Positions 16,965 through 26,048 of a stretch of 64,000 nt of DNA are shown here, one piece after another; the stretch's first letter is position 1; every line of letters starts with the position of its first letter. This DNA is from Marinobacterium sedimentorum (GTDB lineage: Bacteria > Pseudomonadota > Gammaproteobacteria > Pseudomonadales > Balneatricaceae). The notes beneath the pieces were generated by a model. It ran no database searches, was not told the DNA's origin, and saw nothing but the letters and a program-made list of their open reading frames with translations. The stretch spans positions 46,486 to 110,485 of the forward strand of contig NZ_JALDYX010000014.1 of the NCBI RefSeq assembly GCF_024267675.1, given 5' to 3'. The translations under genes and the position numbers were made by a program.

Positions 16965-17960
16965 ATGAGCACACAGAATTTCGACAAGTACATCAACCTG
17001 GCTGACGCGCGTCTGGGTACCAAGGCCATCTCCGTAACCGACGACTGGTTTGCCGACGTTAACCGCCTGTTCCAGCCGGATGCTGCGGTATGGAAAGAAG
17101 GCGTGTTCGATGACAACGGCAAATGGATGGATGGCTGGGAATCCCGCCGCAAGCGCTTCGAAGGTTACGATTCAGCCGTCATCCGCCTTGGCGTGCCCGG
17201 CACCATCAAGGGTTTCGATATCGACACCAGCTACTTTACCGGCAACTTCCCGCCGTCTGCCTCCATCGACGCCTGCTTCTGCGCCGAAGGCGAACCCAAT
17301 GAAGACAGCCGCTGGGAAGAGATCCTTACGTCGGTCGAGCTGCAGGGCAACAGCCATCACCTGCACGCCATCCAGGATGACCGCGCCTGGACCCACCTGC
17401 GCCTTAACATCTACCCCGATGGCGGCGTGGCCCGTCTGCGCGTGTACGGTGTACCCTACCGCGACTGGAGTGCACAGAGCAGCAACGAGCAGATCGATCT
17501 GGCTGCCGCGCTGAACGGCGGCCGCGCCCTGGCCTGCAGCGACGAGCACTTCGGTCGCATGAGCAACATCCTTAACCCGGGCCGCGGCATCAACATGGGT
17601 GACGGCTGGGAAACCGCCCGTCGCCGCACACCGGGCAATGACTGGGTTATCGTCGCCCTGGGCCACCCGGGTGAAATCGAGCAGATCCTGGTCGATACTC
17701 TGCACTTCAAGGGTAACTACCCGGACAGCTGCTCTATTCAGGCGGCCTATGTTGAAGGCGGCACCGACTCCCAGATCGAGGCGCGCAGCCTGTACTGGCG
17801 TGAACTGCTGCCCTCCCAGAAACTGGAAATGCATCAGGAACACAGCTTCGCAGCACAGATCAAGGATCTTGGCCCGGTTACGCATGTGCGCCTGAACATC
17901 TTCCCCGATGGTGGTGTGAGCCGGCTGCGCCTGCTCGGCCGCATTGCCAAGAAAGCCTGA
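16965..17960 (+). CDS. alc: Allantoicase
   Basis: Hydrolyses allantoate to ureidoglycolate and urea. The 331-residue protein shows the two-repeat architecture of allantoicases: each half has a [16 protein letters not shown] box followed by a beta-rich module ending in [20 protein letters not shown] sequence. The ATG at 16965 is preferred over one at 16950 because GAGG is better placed. It lies between uraD and allA with short gaps, so it belongs to the same operon. Confidence 0.96.
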   Translation: MSTQNFDKYINLADARLGTKAISVTDDWFADVNRLFQPDAAVWKEGVFDDNGKWMDGWESRRKRFEGYDSAVIRLGVPGTIKGFDIDTSYFTGNFPPSASIDACFCAEGEPNEDSRWEEILTSVELQGNSHHLHAIQDDRAWTHLRLNIYPDGGVARLRVYGVPYRDWSAQSSNEQIDLAAALNGGRALACSDEHFGRMSNILNPGRGINMGDGWETARRRTPGNDWVIVALGHPGEIEQILVDTLHFKGNYPDSCSIQAAYVEGGTDSQIEARSLYWRELLPSQKLEMHQEHSFAAQIKDLGPVTHVRLNIFPDGGVSRLRLLGRIAKKA

Positions 17961-17971
17961 GGCCAACCGCC

Positions 17972-18472
17972 ATGCTGAGGTTAAAGATTGAAGCGCTGAC
18001 CCCGGAGGCCTTTGCCCCCTTCGGGGATCTGATCGCCAGCGAGGGTCATGACTTTTTCATGATCAACAATGGCTCCACGCGCCGCTACCACCGTCTGGCC
18101 GAGGTGGAAACCGGCCCTGAAGGCACACCGATCATCAGCATATTCCGGGCCCAGACGCTCCCCATGCCCCTGCGGGTGCGCATGATGGAACGTCACCCGC
18201 TGGGCAGCCAGGCCTTTATTCCAATGCGTGGCAACCCCTTCCTGATTCTGGTGGCGCCGCCGGGGGATGATCTGACATCATCCCAGCTGCGTGCCTTTTA
18301 CAGCGACGGCTCCCAGGGCGTGAACTATCGACCTGGCGTCTGGCACCACCCGATTCTGGCACTGACCGATCAGGACGAGTTTCTGGTGGTCGACCGCGCC
18401 GGGCCCGGCAACAACTGTGACGAATTTTTCTTTGCCGACAGCGAAGAAATAATGCTCGACCCAGAGCACTGA
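17972..18472 (+). CDS. allA: Ureidoglycolate lyase
   Basis: Splits ureidoglycolate into glyoxylate and urea, so the pathway enters central metabolism through Gcl. The 166 residues match AllA; visible family features are PFGDLI near the N-terminus, NNGSTRRYH, MERHPLGSQAFIPM and NYRPGVWHHPIL with the cupin-like histidines. It starts 11 bp after alc. Confidence 0.95.
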   Translation: MLRLKIEALTPEAFAPFGDLIASEGHDFFMINNGSTRRYHRLAEVETGPEGTPIISIFRAQTLPMPLRVRMMERHPLGSQAFIPMRGNPFLILVAPPGDDLTSSQLRAFYSDGSQGVNYRPGVWHHPILALTDQDEFLVVDRAGPGNNCDEFFFADSEEIMLDPEH

Positions 18473-18613
18473 AATCAAGGGCACTAAAAGCCCACCTATA
18501 AACGACAACTAGCAGCAATTTGGAGCCGGGAAGCAGTCGCCTCAGAGCGTACTGAGCATATACCCAGGTTCAGTCACTGGCCCCCCGGGGCCGGTGCATC
18601 TGAGGAGCGAATT

Positions 18614-19822
18614 ATGGATCCGCATATTACTGAATGGCTCAACCTGACCACCCGCTGGGTACACATGATCGTAGGCATTGCCTGGATCGGAGCGTCTTTC
18701 TACTTCGTCTGGCTGGAAAACCACCTCGACCGCAGCAACCCCCGTGAAGGCCTGTCCGGTGATCTCTGGGCCATCCACGGTGGCGGCATCTACCACCTTG
18801 AAAAGTACAAGCTTGCGCCGCCGAAAATGCCGGAAGAACTGCACTGGTTCAAGTGGGAAGCCTACGCCACCTGGCTCAGCGGCATGGCACTGCTGACCAT
18901 CGTGTTCTATTTGAATGCCGACCTCTATCTGGTTGCGCCGGGCTCAGACATGAACCCGACCAGCGCCATTGCCATAGGCGTGGGTGCACTGATTGCGGGC
19001 TGGTTTATCTATGATTTCCTGTGCGACTCGGCCCTTGGCAAGCAGCCTGCTCTGCTCGGCGCCCTGCTGTTCGTGCTGCTGATCGGTGCCGCCTGGGGCC
19101 TGAGCCAGGTATTCAGCGGTCGCGGTGCATTTATCCACGTCGGCGCCATTATCGGCACCATGATGGTGGGTAACGTATTTCGCGTCATCATGCCGGGGCA
19201 ACGAGCTCTGGTGGGCGCCATCGAAGCCAATCGTGAACCCGACCCGACACTGCCGGCCAAGGCTCTGCTGCGCTCGCGTCACAACAACTACCTGACGCTG
19301 CCGGTGCTGTTCATCATGATCAGCAACCACTTCCCGAGCACCTATGGCAGCGCATCCAACTGGATGATTCTGGCCGCTCTGGCGGTACTGAGCGTACTGG
19401 TTCGCCATTACTTCAACACCCGTCACGAAAGCCAGAAACTGGCCTGGACCCTGCCGGCCGCTGCGCTGGGCATGGTTGCTCTGGCCTTTGTCACCAGGCC
19501 GGATACAGCGCCGACCACCGTGGAAACCGCAGGCAGCACCCAGCCAGCCGCCGTTCAGGGCGTGGAGTTCGACGCCGTTTACAATGTAATTCAGCAACGC
19601 TGCACCAGCTGCCATTCCGCCACCCCCTCCAGCCCTGCCTTCAGCACCGCACCCGCGGGCGTCATCATGGATGAACCCAGCCAGATCAAGCAGCTGGCCT
19701 CGCGTATCCATGCCCAGGCGGTTGCCAGCAACATAATGCCGCTGGGCAATATCACCAACATGACTCAGGACGAGCGCAACCTGCTCGGCAACTGGATTGC
19801 CGCAGGCGCGCCCACCGAGTAA
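18614..19822 (+). CDS. puuD: Membrane-bound urate oxidase PuuD with C-terminal cytochrome c domain
   Basis: Oxidises urate to 5-hydroxyisourate in the inner membrane and is thought to pass electrons to the respiratory chain through its own cytochrome c domain. The 402-residue chain has a multi-segment N-terminal membrane domain (starting EWLNLTTRWVHMIVGIAWIG) and one haem-binding CTSCH at residues 330-334 with a likely axial Met in NIMPLG. No soluble cofactor-free uricase is present, so this is the urate step. It follows allA by 141 bp and is closed by a strong terminator. Confidence 0.94.
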   Translation: MDPHITEWLNLTTRWVHMIVGIAWIGASFYFVWLENHLDRSNPREGLSGDLWAIHGGGIYHLEKYKLAPPKMPEELHWFKWEAYATWLSGMALLTIVFYLNADLYLVAPGSDMNPTSAIAIGVGALIAGWFIYDFLCDSALGKQPALLGALLFVLLIGAAWGLSQVFSGRGAFIHVGAIIGTMMVGNVFRVIMPGQRALVGAIEANREPDPTLPAKALLRSRHNNYLTLPVLFIMISNHFPSTYGSASNWMILAALAVLSVLVRHYFNTRHESQKLAWTLPAAALGMVALAFVTRPDTAPTTVETAGSTQPAAVQGVEFDAVYNVIQQRCTSCHSATPSSPAFSTAPAGVIMDEPSQIKQLASRIHAQAVASNIMPLGNITNMTQDERNLLGNWIAAGAPTE

Positions 19823-19848
19823 TACCCCCGAATTCCTGCAATTCGCTG

Positions 19849-19882
19849 CAGCCGCCCTGACGCTCGTCAGGGCGGCTTTTTC
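19849..19882 (+). terminator. Rho-independent terminator after puuD
   Basis: GCCGCCCTGACG/CGTCAGGGCGGC form a 12-bp stem followed by TTTTTCCG, 27 bp after the puuD stop. It ends the puuE-uraD-alc-allA-puuD transcript. Confidence 0.85.
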
Positions 19883-19990
19883 CGTTTTTCCGCCCTAAAA
19901 ACAGCCCAGATCCATCGCAAAACAGAAAACGCACTCGGATTTGTATTCATTTATATACAGGAATGCATACTTTATTCTGCCCCGACTACC

Positions 19991-20547
19991 AGCAAAAAAT
20001 CTCTCGCCGGCGTACTGGGCAGTGACCTTGCCAGCTCCGCCTGTGCCCAAATGCTCTGTAGCGGCTGCAGCCTCGGCTACCTCAATGGCCCTGACCAAGA
20101 AGGGGCGCCCCCCATCTTAGAGCAGGCCAGTGGACACAGCTGGGGCTATACCTTTTATTGATTGACCGCCTGATGCCGGACGAGCGCGCCGGCACTTTCT
20201 ATGGCAACGTCCCGCCCCGCCTGAGCCTGTCGTCACTCGCAGTGCCGACCTGAGCAGGCCCCGCACTGCTGTCGGGCACCGGGGAAATGGACGATGGCGT
20301 CGATAACCAGCGCCATGGCGCTGGCTTCGCGCTGAATCTAACGGGTTTTCACTCTTTCAAGCTGAACCTGTACAGGGCCAGCAACGCCCCGTGGGACGAC
20401 GAGCAGCTCAAATGGAACTCAGGCACGCAGCGGGGATTCCAGTCACCGCTGTACGCTGGACTGGAGTATTCCCACTGGAACAACAAGTTTGGCATTCAGG
20501 GGCCTGACGAGCGCAAAGCCTCCCTGCTGCTAAAATGCCATTTCTGA
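19991..20547 (+). pseudogene. Decayed Tsx/OmpK-like outer-membrane nucleoside channel
   Basis: Stitched reading frames give a Tsx-like protein. In frame 2, a degraded signal peptide (KKSLAGVLGSDLASSACAQ from 19991) leads to SLGYLNG and ASGHSWGYT, with a stop at 20159. Frame 1 continues with LLIDRLMPDERAGTFYGN and RLSLS, meets a TGA at 20251, then reads GEMDDGVDNQ, SFKLNLYRAS, AGLEYSHWNNKFGI and a C-terminal aromatic LLLKCHF. No start codon is found at the expected place. At least one frameshift and one nonsense change are needed. It lies between puuD and the urate permease, where an outer-membrane purine channel would make sense. Confidence 0.7.
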
Positions 20548-20658
20548 TTGAGTATTCCTCGTCACCGCCGGCGCCCCAGCGCCCGGCGGTGACGAGGAGA
20601 ATCTGCAACCACAGACGGGTCGAGCAGCCGCACAGCCTGATCAGGCCGCCAAGCAAGA

Positions 20659-20668
20659 TTGTGTACAT
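20659..20668. promoter_or_regulatory. Degenerate GntR-type operator upstream of uacT
   Basis: The minus strand reads ATGTACACAA, one mismatch from TTGTACACAA. It is 155 bp upstream of the permease start and 55 bp from a TGAC-N6-GTCA site, so the gene may answer to both regulators. Confidence 0.4.
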
Positions 20669-20722
20669 TATTCAGAATTATTATAGACATTATTTTTGAC
20701 ATCCCCTATATTGGTCACTACC

Positions 20723-20736
20723 TGACCAACTAGTCA
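20723..20736. promoter_or_regulatory. TGAC-N6-GTCA (RutR-like) operator upstream of uacT
   Basis: TGACCAACTAGTCA lies 87 bp before the permease start, with an extra TGGTCA half-site at 20712-20717. It matches the E. coli RutR consensus TGACCA-NN-TGGTCA except for one position and shares TGAC/GTCA arms with the two xdhA sites. The gene for a RutR-like regulator follows the permease. Confidence 0.55.
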
Positions 20737-20822
20737 GCATTGTCAAAACCCGTTATCCCGCGACGGTTCCAGCCCTCGCCACAACCAGCTCTTCATAACA
20801 ATAACTAGGGTAGGCACTTACC

Positions 20823-22328
20823 ATGACAGCAAAAAATCCAGGGGCACAGGCAAGTCCCAAAACCAATCACGATCTGATCTATCAGCTTGAGGATACACCG
20901 GCCTTCGGCCCGGCATTCTTTGCAGCGCTGCAGCACGTTCTGGCCAGCTTTATCGGCATCATCACCCCGACCCTGATCGTCGGCGGCGTGCTGGGGCTGG
21001 GCAGCGAAGTACCCTACCTGGTCAGTATGGCGCTGGTCGTCTCCGGCGTCGGTACCTTTATACAGGCGCGCCGAATTGGGCCTATCGGTTCCGGCCTGCT
21101 CTGCGTACAGGGCACCAGCTTCGCCTTCCTCAGCACCATCCTCAGCGTGGGTTTCATCGTCAAAAACGCAGGCGGAGGCCCCGATGAAATCCTGGCCACC
21201 ATCTTTGGCGTCTGCTTTCTGGCCGCCTTTGTGGAAGTCTTCCTGAGTCGCTTTATTCATCGTCTGGGGCGGGTTATCACCCCCGTGGTCACCGGTACCG
21301 TGATCACCATTATCGGCCTGTCGCTGATCAAGGTGGGCATGACCGACCTGGCCGGCGGCTTTGGCGCCAAGGACTTTGGCTCGCTTGAGAACCTCGGCCT
21401 CGGCGGCCTGGTGCTCGCGACTATTATCATCATGAACCGCTTCAAGAACCCGATGATTCGCCTCAGTGCCGTGATTGTCGGTCTGCTGGTCGGATTCTGT
21501 GTTGCCTGGACGCTGGGTCGCGTCGATTTCAGTGGTCTGTCGGATCTGCCGCTGCTGACCATACCGCAACCGTTCAAGTACGGTTTCTCGTTTGATATCG
21601 CCGCCTTTGTGTCCCTGGCGGTCATCTATGTAGTCACCGCGATTGAAACCACCGGCGACCTGACCGCCAACTCCATCGTATCGAGCCAGCCGGTCAAGGG
21701 CCCCATCTACCTGAACCGCATCAAGTCCGGCGTCCTGGCCGATGGCTTCAACTCCGCCATGGCCGCGTCCCTGAACAGCCTGCCGATGACCACCTTCAGC
21801 CAGAACAACGGTGTCATTCAGCTCACCGGTGTCGCCAGCCGCCGCGTGGCCTACTACATCGCGGGCATACTGGCGCTACTCGGCCTGTTCCCTTACATCG
21901 GCGGCATTCTGCAGCAGATGCCCAAGCCAGTGCTAGGCGGCGCCACCCTGATCATGTTCGGTACCGTCGCCACGGCGGGCGTGAAAATCCTCGCCCAGTG
22001 CGACCTGAATCGCCGCAACATGCTGATTGTCGCCGTTTCCATCGGCCTTGGCCTGGGTGTCGCTGCCGTACCTGAAGTACTCCAGGCGCTACCCAAGACG
22101 TTGCAGAACATCATCGGTTCGCCGGTCAGCATTGGTGCCTTCAGCGCCATCATTCTGAGCCTGTTCCTGCCGGATGAGTCTGCCCAGCACGCCGATGAGG
22201 ACCTCCCGGAGGAGCAGCCTGCGACAGATGTCAGCCTGTCCAGAACAACAGACACCCAGCAGGCCACCCGTGCGGATACGCTGGGCAACAGCACCAGCGC
22301 CAAGCCGTTGGGCGGCATAGCCTCCTGA
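20823..22328 (+). CDS. NCS2 urate/xanthine permease (UacT/XanQ class)
   Basis: A proton-coupled nucleobase transporter of the NAT family with about 14 transmembrane segments in 501 residues. The NAT signature is intact as QNNGVIQLTG, and the preceding helix has TAIETTGDLTANS with the conserved Glu. This type differs from the AzgA-type permease at 12093. Neighbouring puuD and xdh genes favour urate or xanthine as substrate, although uracil cannot be excluded. It has its own upstream operators and a terminator just downstream. Confidence 0.92.
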   Translation: MTAKNPGAQASPKTNHDLIYQLEDTPAFGPAFFAALQHVLASFIGIITPTLIVGGVLGLGSEVPYLVSMALVVSGVGTFIQARRIGPIGSGLLCVQGTSFAFLSTILSVGFIVKNAGGGPDEILATIFGVCFLAAFVEVFLSRFIHRLGRVITPVVTGTVITIIGLSLIKVGMTDLAGGFGAKDFGSLENLGLGGLVLATIIIMNRFKNPMIRLSAVIVGLLVGFCVAWTLGRVDFSGLSDLPLLTIPQPFKYGFSFDIAAFVSLAVIYVVTAIETTGDLTANSIVSSQPVKGPIYLNRIKSGVLADGFNSAMAASLNSLPMTTFSQNNGVIQLTGVASRRVAYYIAGILALLGLFPYIGGILQQMPKPVLGGATLIMFGTVATAGVKILAQCDLNRRNMLIVAVSIGLGLGVAAVPEVLQALPKTLQNIIGSPVSIGAFSAIILSLFLPDESAQHADEDLPEEQPATDVSLSRTTDTQQATRADTLGNSTSAKPLGGIAS

Positions 22329-22353
22329 CCTGACAACTGACCTATAGCAAGCA

Positions 22354-22392
22354 ACCGGAAGCGCTGCAGCCTGCAGCGCTTCCGGCCTTTTG
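22354..22392 (+). terminator. Rho-independent terminator after uacT
   Basis: CCGGAAGCGCTGCAG and CTGCAGCGCTTCCGG form a 14-15-bp near-perfect stem followed by CCTTTTG, 26 bp after the permease stop. Confidence 0.85.
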
Positions 22393-22559
22393 CGTTATGG
22401 CGCCCATGCAGTTTCGGCCCTGCTGTTGCCACAGCGCCGCGCCTTGAGCCGCCTGAGTACGGGATGGTAAGATTCAGCTCCTGCTGCAGCGATTGCGACT
22501 CAGTCCTGCCCAGGAAGCGGCTCACCACGAGCCCGCATCACAGCAAGGAACAGGCTTCA

Positions 22560-23180
22560 ATGGCCAGCATTCGCGAACGCAATAAACGCCTGATCATCAA
22601 GACCGCTTGCCAGGTGTTCGCCGACACGGGCTTTGCCGCCACCAAGACCAGCGATATCGCCGACAAGGCCGGCCTGCCCAAGGCCAACATCTATTACTAT
22701 TTCAAATCCAAGGAAGCCCTGTACCGCGCCGTGCTCGAAAGCATTATCGAGCCTTTGCTGCAGGCCTACGCGCCCTTTCACCGCGAGGAAGAACCGGAGC
22801 TGGCGCTGCGGGCCTATATCAAGGCCAAGGTGCGCATATCACGGGAACACGCCGATGCGTCCAAGGTCTTTGCCAGCGAGATCATGCACGGCGCACCGCA
22901 CCTGTCTGCCGACAGTCTGGAGCAGCTGAAAACCGAAGCCGAGCGCAGCATCGAACGGCTGCGTCAGTGGATCGCCGACGGGCGTATGGCAGCGGTGGAC
23001 CCGCAGCACCTGATGTTCACCATCTGGGCCTCGACCCAGACCTACGCCGACTTCGACTGGCAAATTCTGGAAGTGACCGGCCGCAAGAAATTGCAGGCCA
23101 GGGACTACGATACCGCCGCTGAGCTGATCACCCGGCTGGTGCTCAAGGGCTGCGAGGTGCAGCCAGCCCAGCACGCCTGA
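22560..23180 (+). CDS. RutR-like TetR-family transcriptional regulator
   Basis: A 206-residue TetR regulator. The N-terminal helix-turn-helix reads TGFAATKTSDIADKAGLPKA then NIYYYFKSKEALY. The C-terminal domain with WASTQTYADFDWQI is like that of RutR, the uracil/thymine-responsive regulator. The ATG at 22560 is chosen because the HTH domain follows at the normal distance; the upstream open frame is non-family. It follows the urate permease, and palindromes resembling RutR sites occur before that permease and before xdhA, so it is the best candidate for their binder. The actual effector may be a purine. Confidence 0.88.
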   Translation: MASIRERNKRLIIKTACQVFADTGFAATKTSDIADKAGLPKANIYYYFKSKEALYRAVLESIIEPLLQAYAPFHREEEPELALRAYIKAKVRISREHADASKVFASEIMHGAPHLSADSLEQLKTEAERSIERLRQWIADGRMAAVDPQHLMFTIWASTQTYADFDWQILEVTGRKKLQARDYDTAAELITRLVLKGCEVQPAQHA

Positions 23181-23200
23181 GCCGCGTGCCCCAGAACGCA

Positions 23201-23233
23201 AACAGGCCCGCTGCGAGGGGCAGCGGGCCTGTT
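23201..23233. terminator. Terminator between the TetR gene and glcG
   Basis: AACAGGCCCGCTGC pairs with GCAGCGGGCCTGTT around a short loop. The stem is strong but lacks a long T-run; it sits between two convergent genes. Confidence 0.65.
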
Positions 23234-23253
23234 AGAAGCTCACAGACTGTCGA

Positions 23254-23688
23254 TCAGACGCCGTTGTCACCCCGCAAGCCGCTCACCGCCACGCCGGCCA
23301 TGGCGCACAGCTCATCCACATCCGAGGTATCGCCACTGATACCCACAGCCCCCACAATAACGCCTGCGTCATCACGCACCAGCACACCACCCGCCACCGG
23401 CATTATGTTGCCCTGAGCCAGGGTATTCACCGCGCCTATAAACGCCGGGCGATTTTCCGCATCCGCCGCGATCAGGCGCGAAGGCTTGCCCAGCGCCAGG
23501 GCTCCCCAGGCCTTGGCTGTGGCGATCTCGGGCCGCAACAGGCTGGAGCCGTCTTCGCGCTGCAGCGAGACCACACGCCCGGCCTGATCAAGCACCGCAA
23601 CGGTCAGAGGCGCTGCTCCAAGTTCCCGCCCCTTGCTCAGGGCGGCCGCGCTAATCGTCAGTGCCGTTGCCAGATTAACTGTCGACAT
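23254..23688 (-). CDS. glcG: GlcG/HbpS-like (DUF336) protein
   Basis: A 144-residue DUF336 protein of the GlcG/HbpS family, often found beside glycolate and glyoxylate genes; some relatives bind haem but the role is unresolved. Family features are VAVLDQAGRVVSLQREDGSS, ATAKAWGALALG and VGAVGISGDTSDVDELCA. The ATG at 23688 follows AGGAG, whereas the longer frame adds MRRCK without a ribosome site. It is divergent from gcl across 461 bp carrying two GntR-type operators, so shared control is likely. Confidence 0.87.
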   Translation of the reverse strand: MSTVNLATALTISAAALSKGRELGAAPLTVAVLDQAGRVVSLQREDGSSLLRPEIATAKAWGALALGKPSRLIAADAENRPAFIGAVNTLAQGNIMPVAGGVLVRDDAGVIVGAVGISGDTSDVDELCAMAGVAVSGLRGDNGV

Positions 23689-23968
23689 TTTACATCTCCT
23701 CAAGGTTTTACAAGGTTAAACAAGATCGGTTGGCGCGGCAGGACAGACCCCTGCCTGGGGTTCCTGGTCCTGCCCGCCTGAAATCGGGCTGGCCGGTATT
23801 TGGGGCGCACCGCCATCGGCTAGCTGTACTGAAAACATGCCAGGTTGTATTCACTGGCGTCGCACAGGCTGGTTACACAAAAATCGATCGAACAATAGAA
23901 ATCGGCCTGAGACAGGCTCCATCTATAGCCCAACAAAACAATCAATCCAATACATTTGTTATATTTTT

Positions 23969-23978
23969 TTGTATACAA
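23969..23978. promoter_or_regulatory. Distal TTGTATACAA operator upstream of gcl
   Basis: A perfect palindrome in an A/T-rich tract, 181 bp upstream of gcl and 281 bp from glcG. It is identical to the sites before azgA and puuE. With the site at 24113 it forms a pair 144 bp apart, a spacing that could allow looping. Confidence 0.6.
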
Positions 23979-24112
23979 AACATATCAAACTAAAGTATTA
24001 GATCGCAACCTTATGTTTTAAAAGAACTTTAAAGACAGGCATGAAATTTACCTTCAGTTTGAGGGGGCTTGACCTTAAGCAGGACTAATGCATAGAATCA
24101 GCCATATATATT

Positions 24113-24122
24113 TTGTACACAA
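24113..24122. promoter_or_regulatory. Proximal TTGTACACAA operator upstream of gcl
   Basis: Only 27 bp before the gcl ATG and directly after the A/T-rich stretch TATATATTTT, so it probably overlaps the promoter or transcription start. It is identical to the uraH site. The rest of 23689-24149 shows no gene. Confidence 0.6.
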
Positions 24123-24149
24123 TTAATAACCAATAAAGGGCACAATGTA

Positions 24150-25925
24150 ATGGCAAAGATGAGAGCTATTGAAGCCGCCATTGAAGTACTCAAGCGCGAA
24201 GGTATCGACACCGCCTTCGGTCTGCCGGGCGCCGCCATCAACCCGATGTACGCCGCCATGAAAAAACTCGGCGGCATTGATCATGTGCTGGCGCGCCATG
24301 TTGAAGGCGCCTCCCACATGGCCGAGGGCTACACCCGTACCAATCCCGGCAATATCGGCCTCTGTATCGGCACCTCGGGCCCCGCTGGCACCGACATGAT
24401 CACCGGACTCTATTCCGCCTCTGCCGACTCCATTCCCATTCTGTGCATCACCGGCCAGGCACCCCGTGCACGCATGCACAAGGAAGACTTCCAGGCGGTG
24501 GATATCAGCAGCATCGCCGCGCCTGTCACCAAGTGGGCCACCACCGTACTGGAGCCGGCCCAGGTACCCTGGGTGTTCCAGAAGGCTTTTCACATCATGC
24601 GCTCCGGTCGGCCGGGTCCCGTGCTGATCGACCTGCCGTTCGACGTGCAGATGGCCGAGATCGAATTTGATATCGACACCTACGAGCCCCTGCCCCAGGC
24701 CCGGCCCGCCGCAACCCGCAAGCAGGTCGAGAAAGCGCTGACCATGCTCAGCGCCGCCGAGCGCCCGCTGCTGGTGGCCGGTGGCGGCATCATCAATGCC
24801 GACGCCTGCGAGAAGTTTGTCGAATTCGCCGAACTGACCGGCATTCCGGTCATCCCGACGCTGATGGGCTGGGGCATCATCCCGGATGATCACCCGCAGA
24901 TGGTCGGCATGGTAGGACTGCAGACATCCCACCGTTACGGCAATGCCACCATGCTGGCATCGGATCTGGTCCTGGGTATCGGCAACCGCTGGGCCAACCG
25001 TCACACCGGTTCCGTTGAGGTTTACACCGAGAACCGCACTTTTATCCACGTCGATATAGAACCGACGCAGATAGGCCGTGTCTTCATGCCGGATCTGGGC
25101 ATCGTGTCCGACGCCGGCAAAGCCCTGGACCGCTTCCTGGAAGTCGCCCGCGAATGGAAGGCCGCCGGCAAGCTGCCGGATCGCAGCGCCTGGCTGGCCC
25201 AATGCCAGGAGCGCAAGCGTACCCTGCAGCGCAAGACCCACTTCGCCAACGTGCCGGTCAAGCCGCAGCGCGTATACGAGGAAATGAACAAGGCCTTTGG
25301 GAGAGACACCTGTTATGTCAGCACCATCGGATTATCACAAATCGCCGCGGCGCAGTTCCTGCACGTGTACAAGCCACGCCACTGGATCAACTGCGGCCAG
25401 GCCGGCCCGCTCGGCTGGACCATTCCGGCCGCGCTGGGCGTCGTCAAAGCCGATCCCGCCCGTCAGGTGGTGGCGCTGTCGGGTGACTACGACTTCCAGT
25501 TCATGATCGAGGAGCTGGCAGTAGGAGCGCAGTTCAACCTGCCCTATATCCACGTGCTGGTGAACAACTCCTACCTGGGACTTATTCGCCAGGCCCAGCG
25601 CGGCTTTGACATGGACTACTGCGTACAGCTGGCGTTCGAGAACCAGAACGCACCGGAACTCGAAGGCTACGGTGTTGACCACGTTGCCGTCGTCGAAGGG
25701 CTGGGATGCAAGGCGATTCGCGTACGCGAGCCGGAACAGATTCAGGCCGCCCTGCAGCAGGCCAAGGAACTGATGCACAAGCACCGTGTACCTGTGGTGG
25801 TTGAGGTCATGCTGGAGCGTGTCACCAACATCGCCATGGGCACCGAAATCAATGCCATCAACGAGTTCGAAGACCTGGCCGAGCGCGGCATAGACGCGCC
25901 CACCGCCATCTCCATGCTGGATTGA
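24150..25925 (+). CDS. gcl: Glyoxylate carboligase
   Basis: Condenses two glyoxylates to tartronate semialdehyde and CO2 using thiamine diphosphate. The 591-residue enzyme has the acetolactate-synthase-like fold: [11 protein letters not shown] at the N-terminus, [15 protein letters not shown] (49-63), a GDYDFQF...NNSYLG thiamine-diphosphate motif near 450-480. Valine 51 replaces the glutamate that most thiamine enzymes use, exactly as known for E. coli Gcl, which separates it from acetolactate synthases. It is the first gene of gcl-hyi-glxR. Confidence 0.97.
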   Translation: MAKMRAIEAAIEVLKREGIDTAFGLPGAAINPMYAAMKKLGGIDHVLARHVEGASHMAEGYTRTNPGNIGLCIGTSGPAGTDMITGLYSASADSIPILCITGQAPRARMHKEDFQAVDISSIAAPVTKWATTVLEPAQVPWVFQKAFHIMRSGRPGPVLIDLPFDVQMAEIEFDIDTYEPLPQARPAATRKQVEKALTMLSAAERPLLVAGGGIINADACEKFVEFAELTGIPVIPTLMGWGIIPDDHPQMVGMVGLQTSHRYGNATMLASDLVLGIGNRWANRHTGSVEVYTENRTFIHVDIEPTQIGRVFMPDLGIVSDAGKALDRFLEVAREWKAAGKLPDRSAWLAQCQERKRTLQRKTHFANVPVKPQRVYEEMNKAFGRDTCYVSTIGLSQIAAAQFLHVYKPRHWINCGQAGPLGWTIPAALGVVKADPARQVVALSGDYDFQFMIEELAVGAQFNLPYIHVLVNNSYLGLIRQAQRGFDMDYCVQLAFENQNAPELEGYGVDHVAVVEGLGCKAIRVREPEQIQAALQQAKELMHKHRVPVVVEVMLERVTNIAMGTEINAINEFEDLAERGIDAPTAISMLD

Positions 25926-25938
25926 GGGTATCGATTAT

Positions 25939-26005
25939 GTGGGAGCCCACTCGGTGGGCGAATTGCCACCCTCTGGCGCCATTCGCCCGGAGACCGGGCT
26001 CCCAC
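25939..26005. repeat. Inverted pair of REP elements after gcl
   Basis: Facing 25-bp REP hairpins at 25939-25963 (GTGGGAGC...GGGCGAAT) and 25981-26005 (ATTCGCCC...GGGCTCCCAC) lie between gcl and hyi. They could stabilise or differentially process the gcl transcript. Confidence 0.75.
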
Positions 26006-26048
26006 AAAACCCCGCCCTCGCCAAACACCGAACATTGAGGTAAATGAA

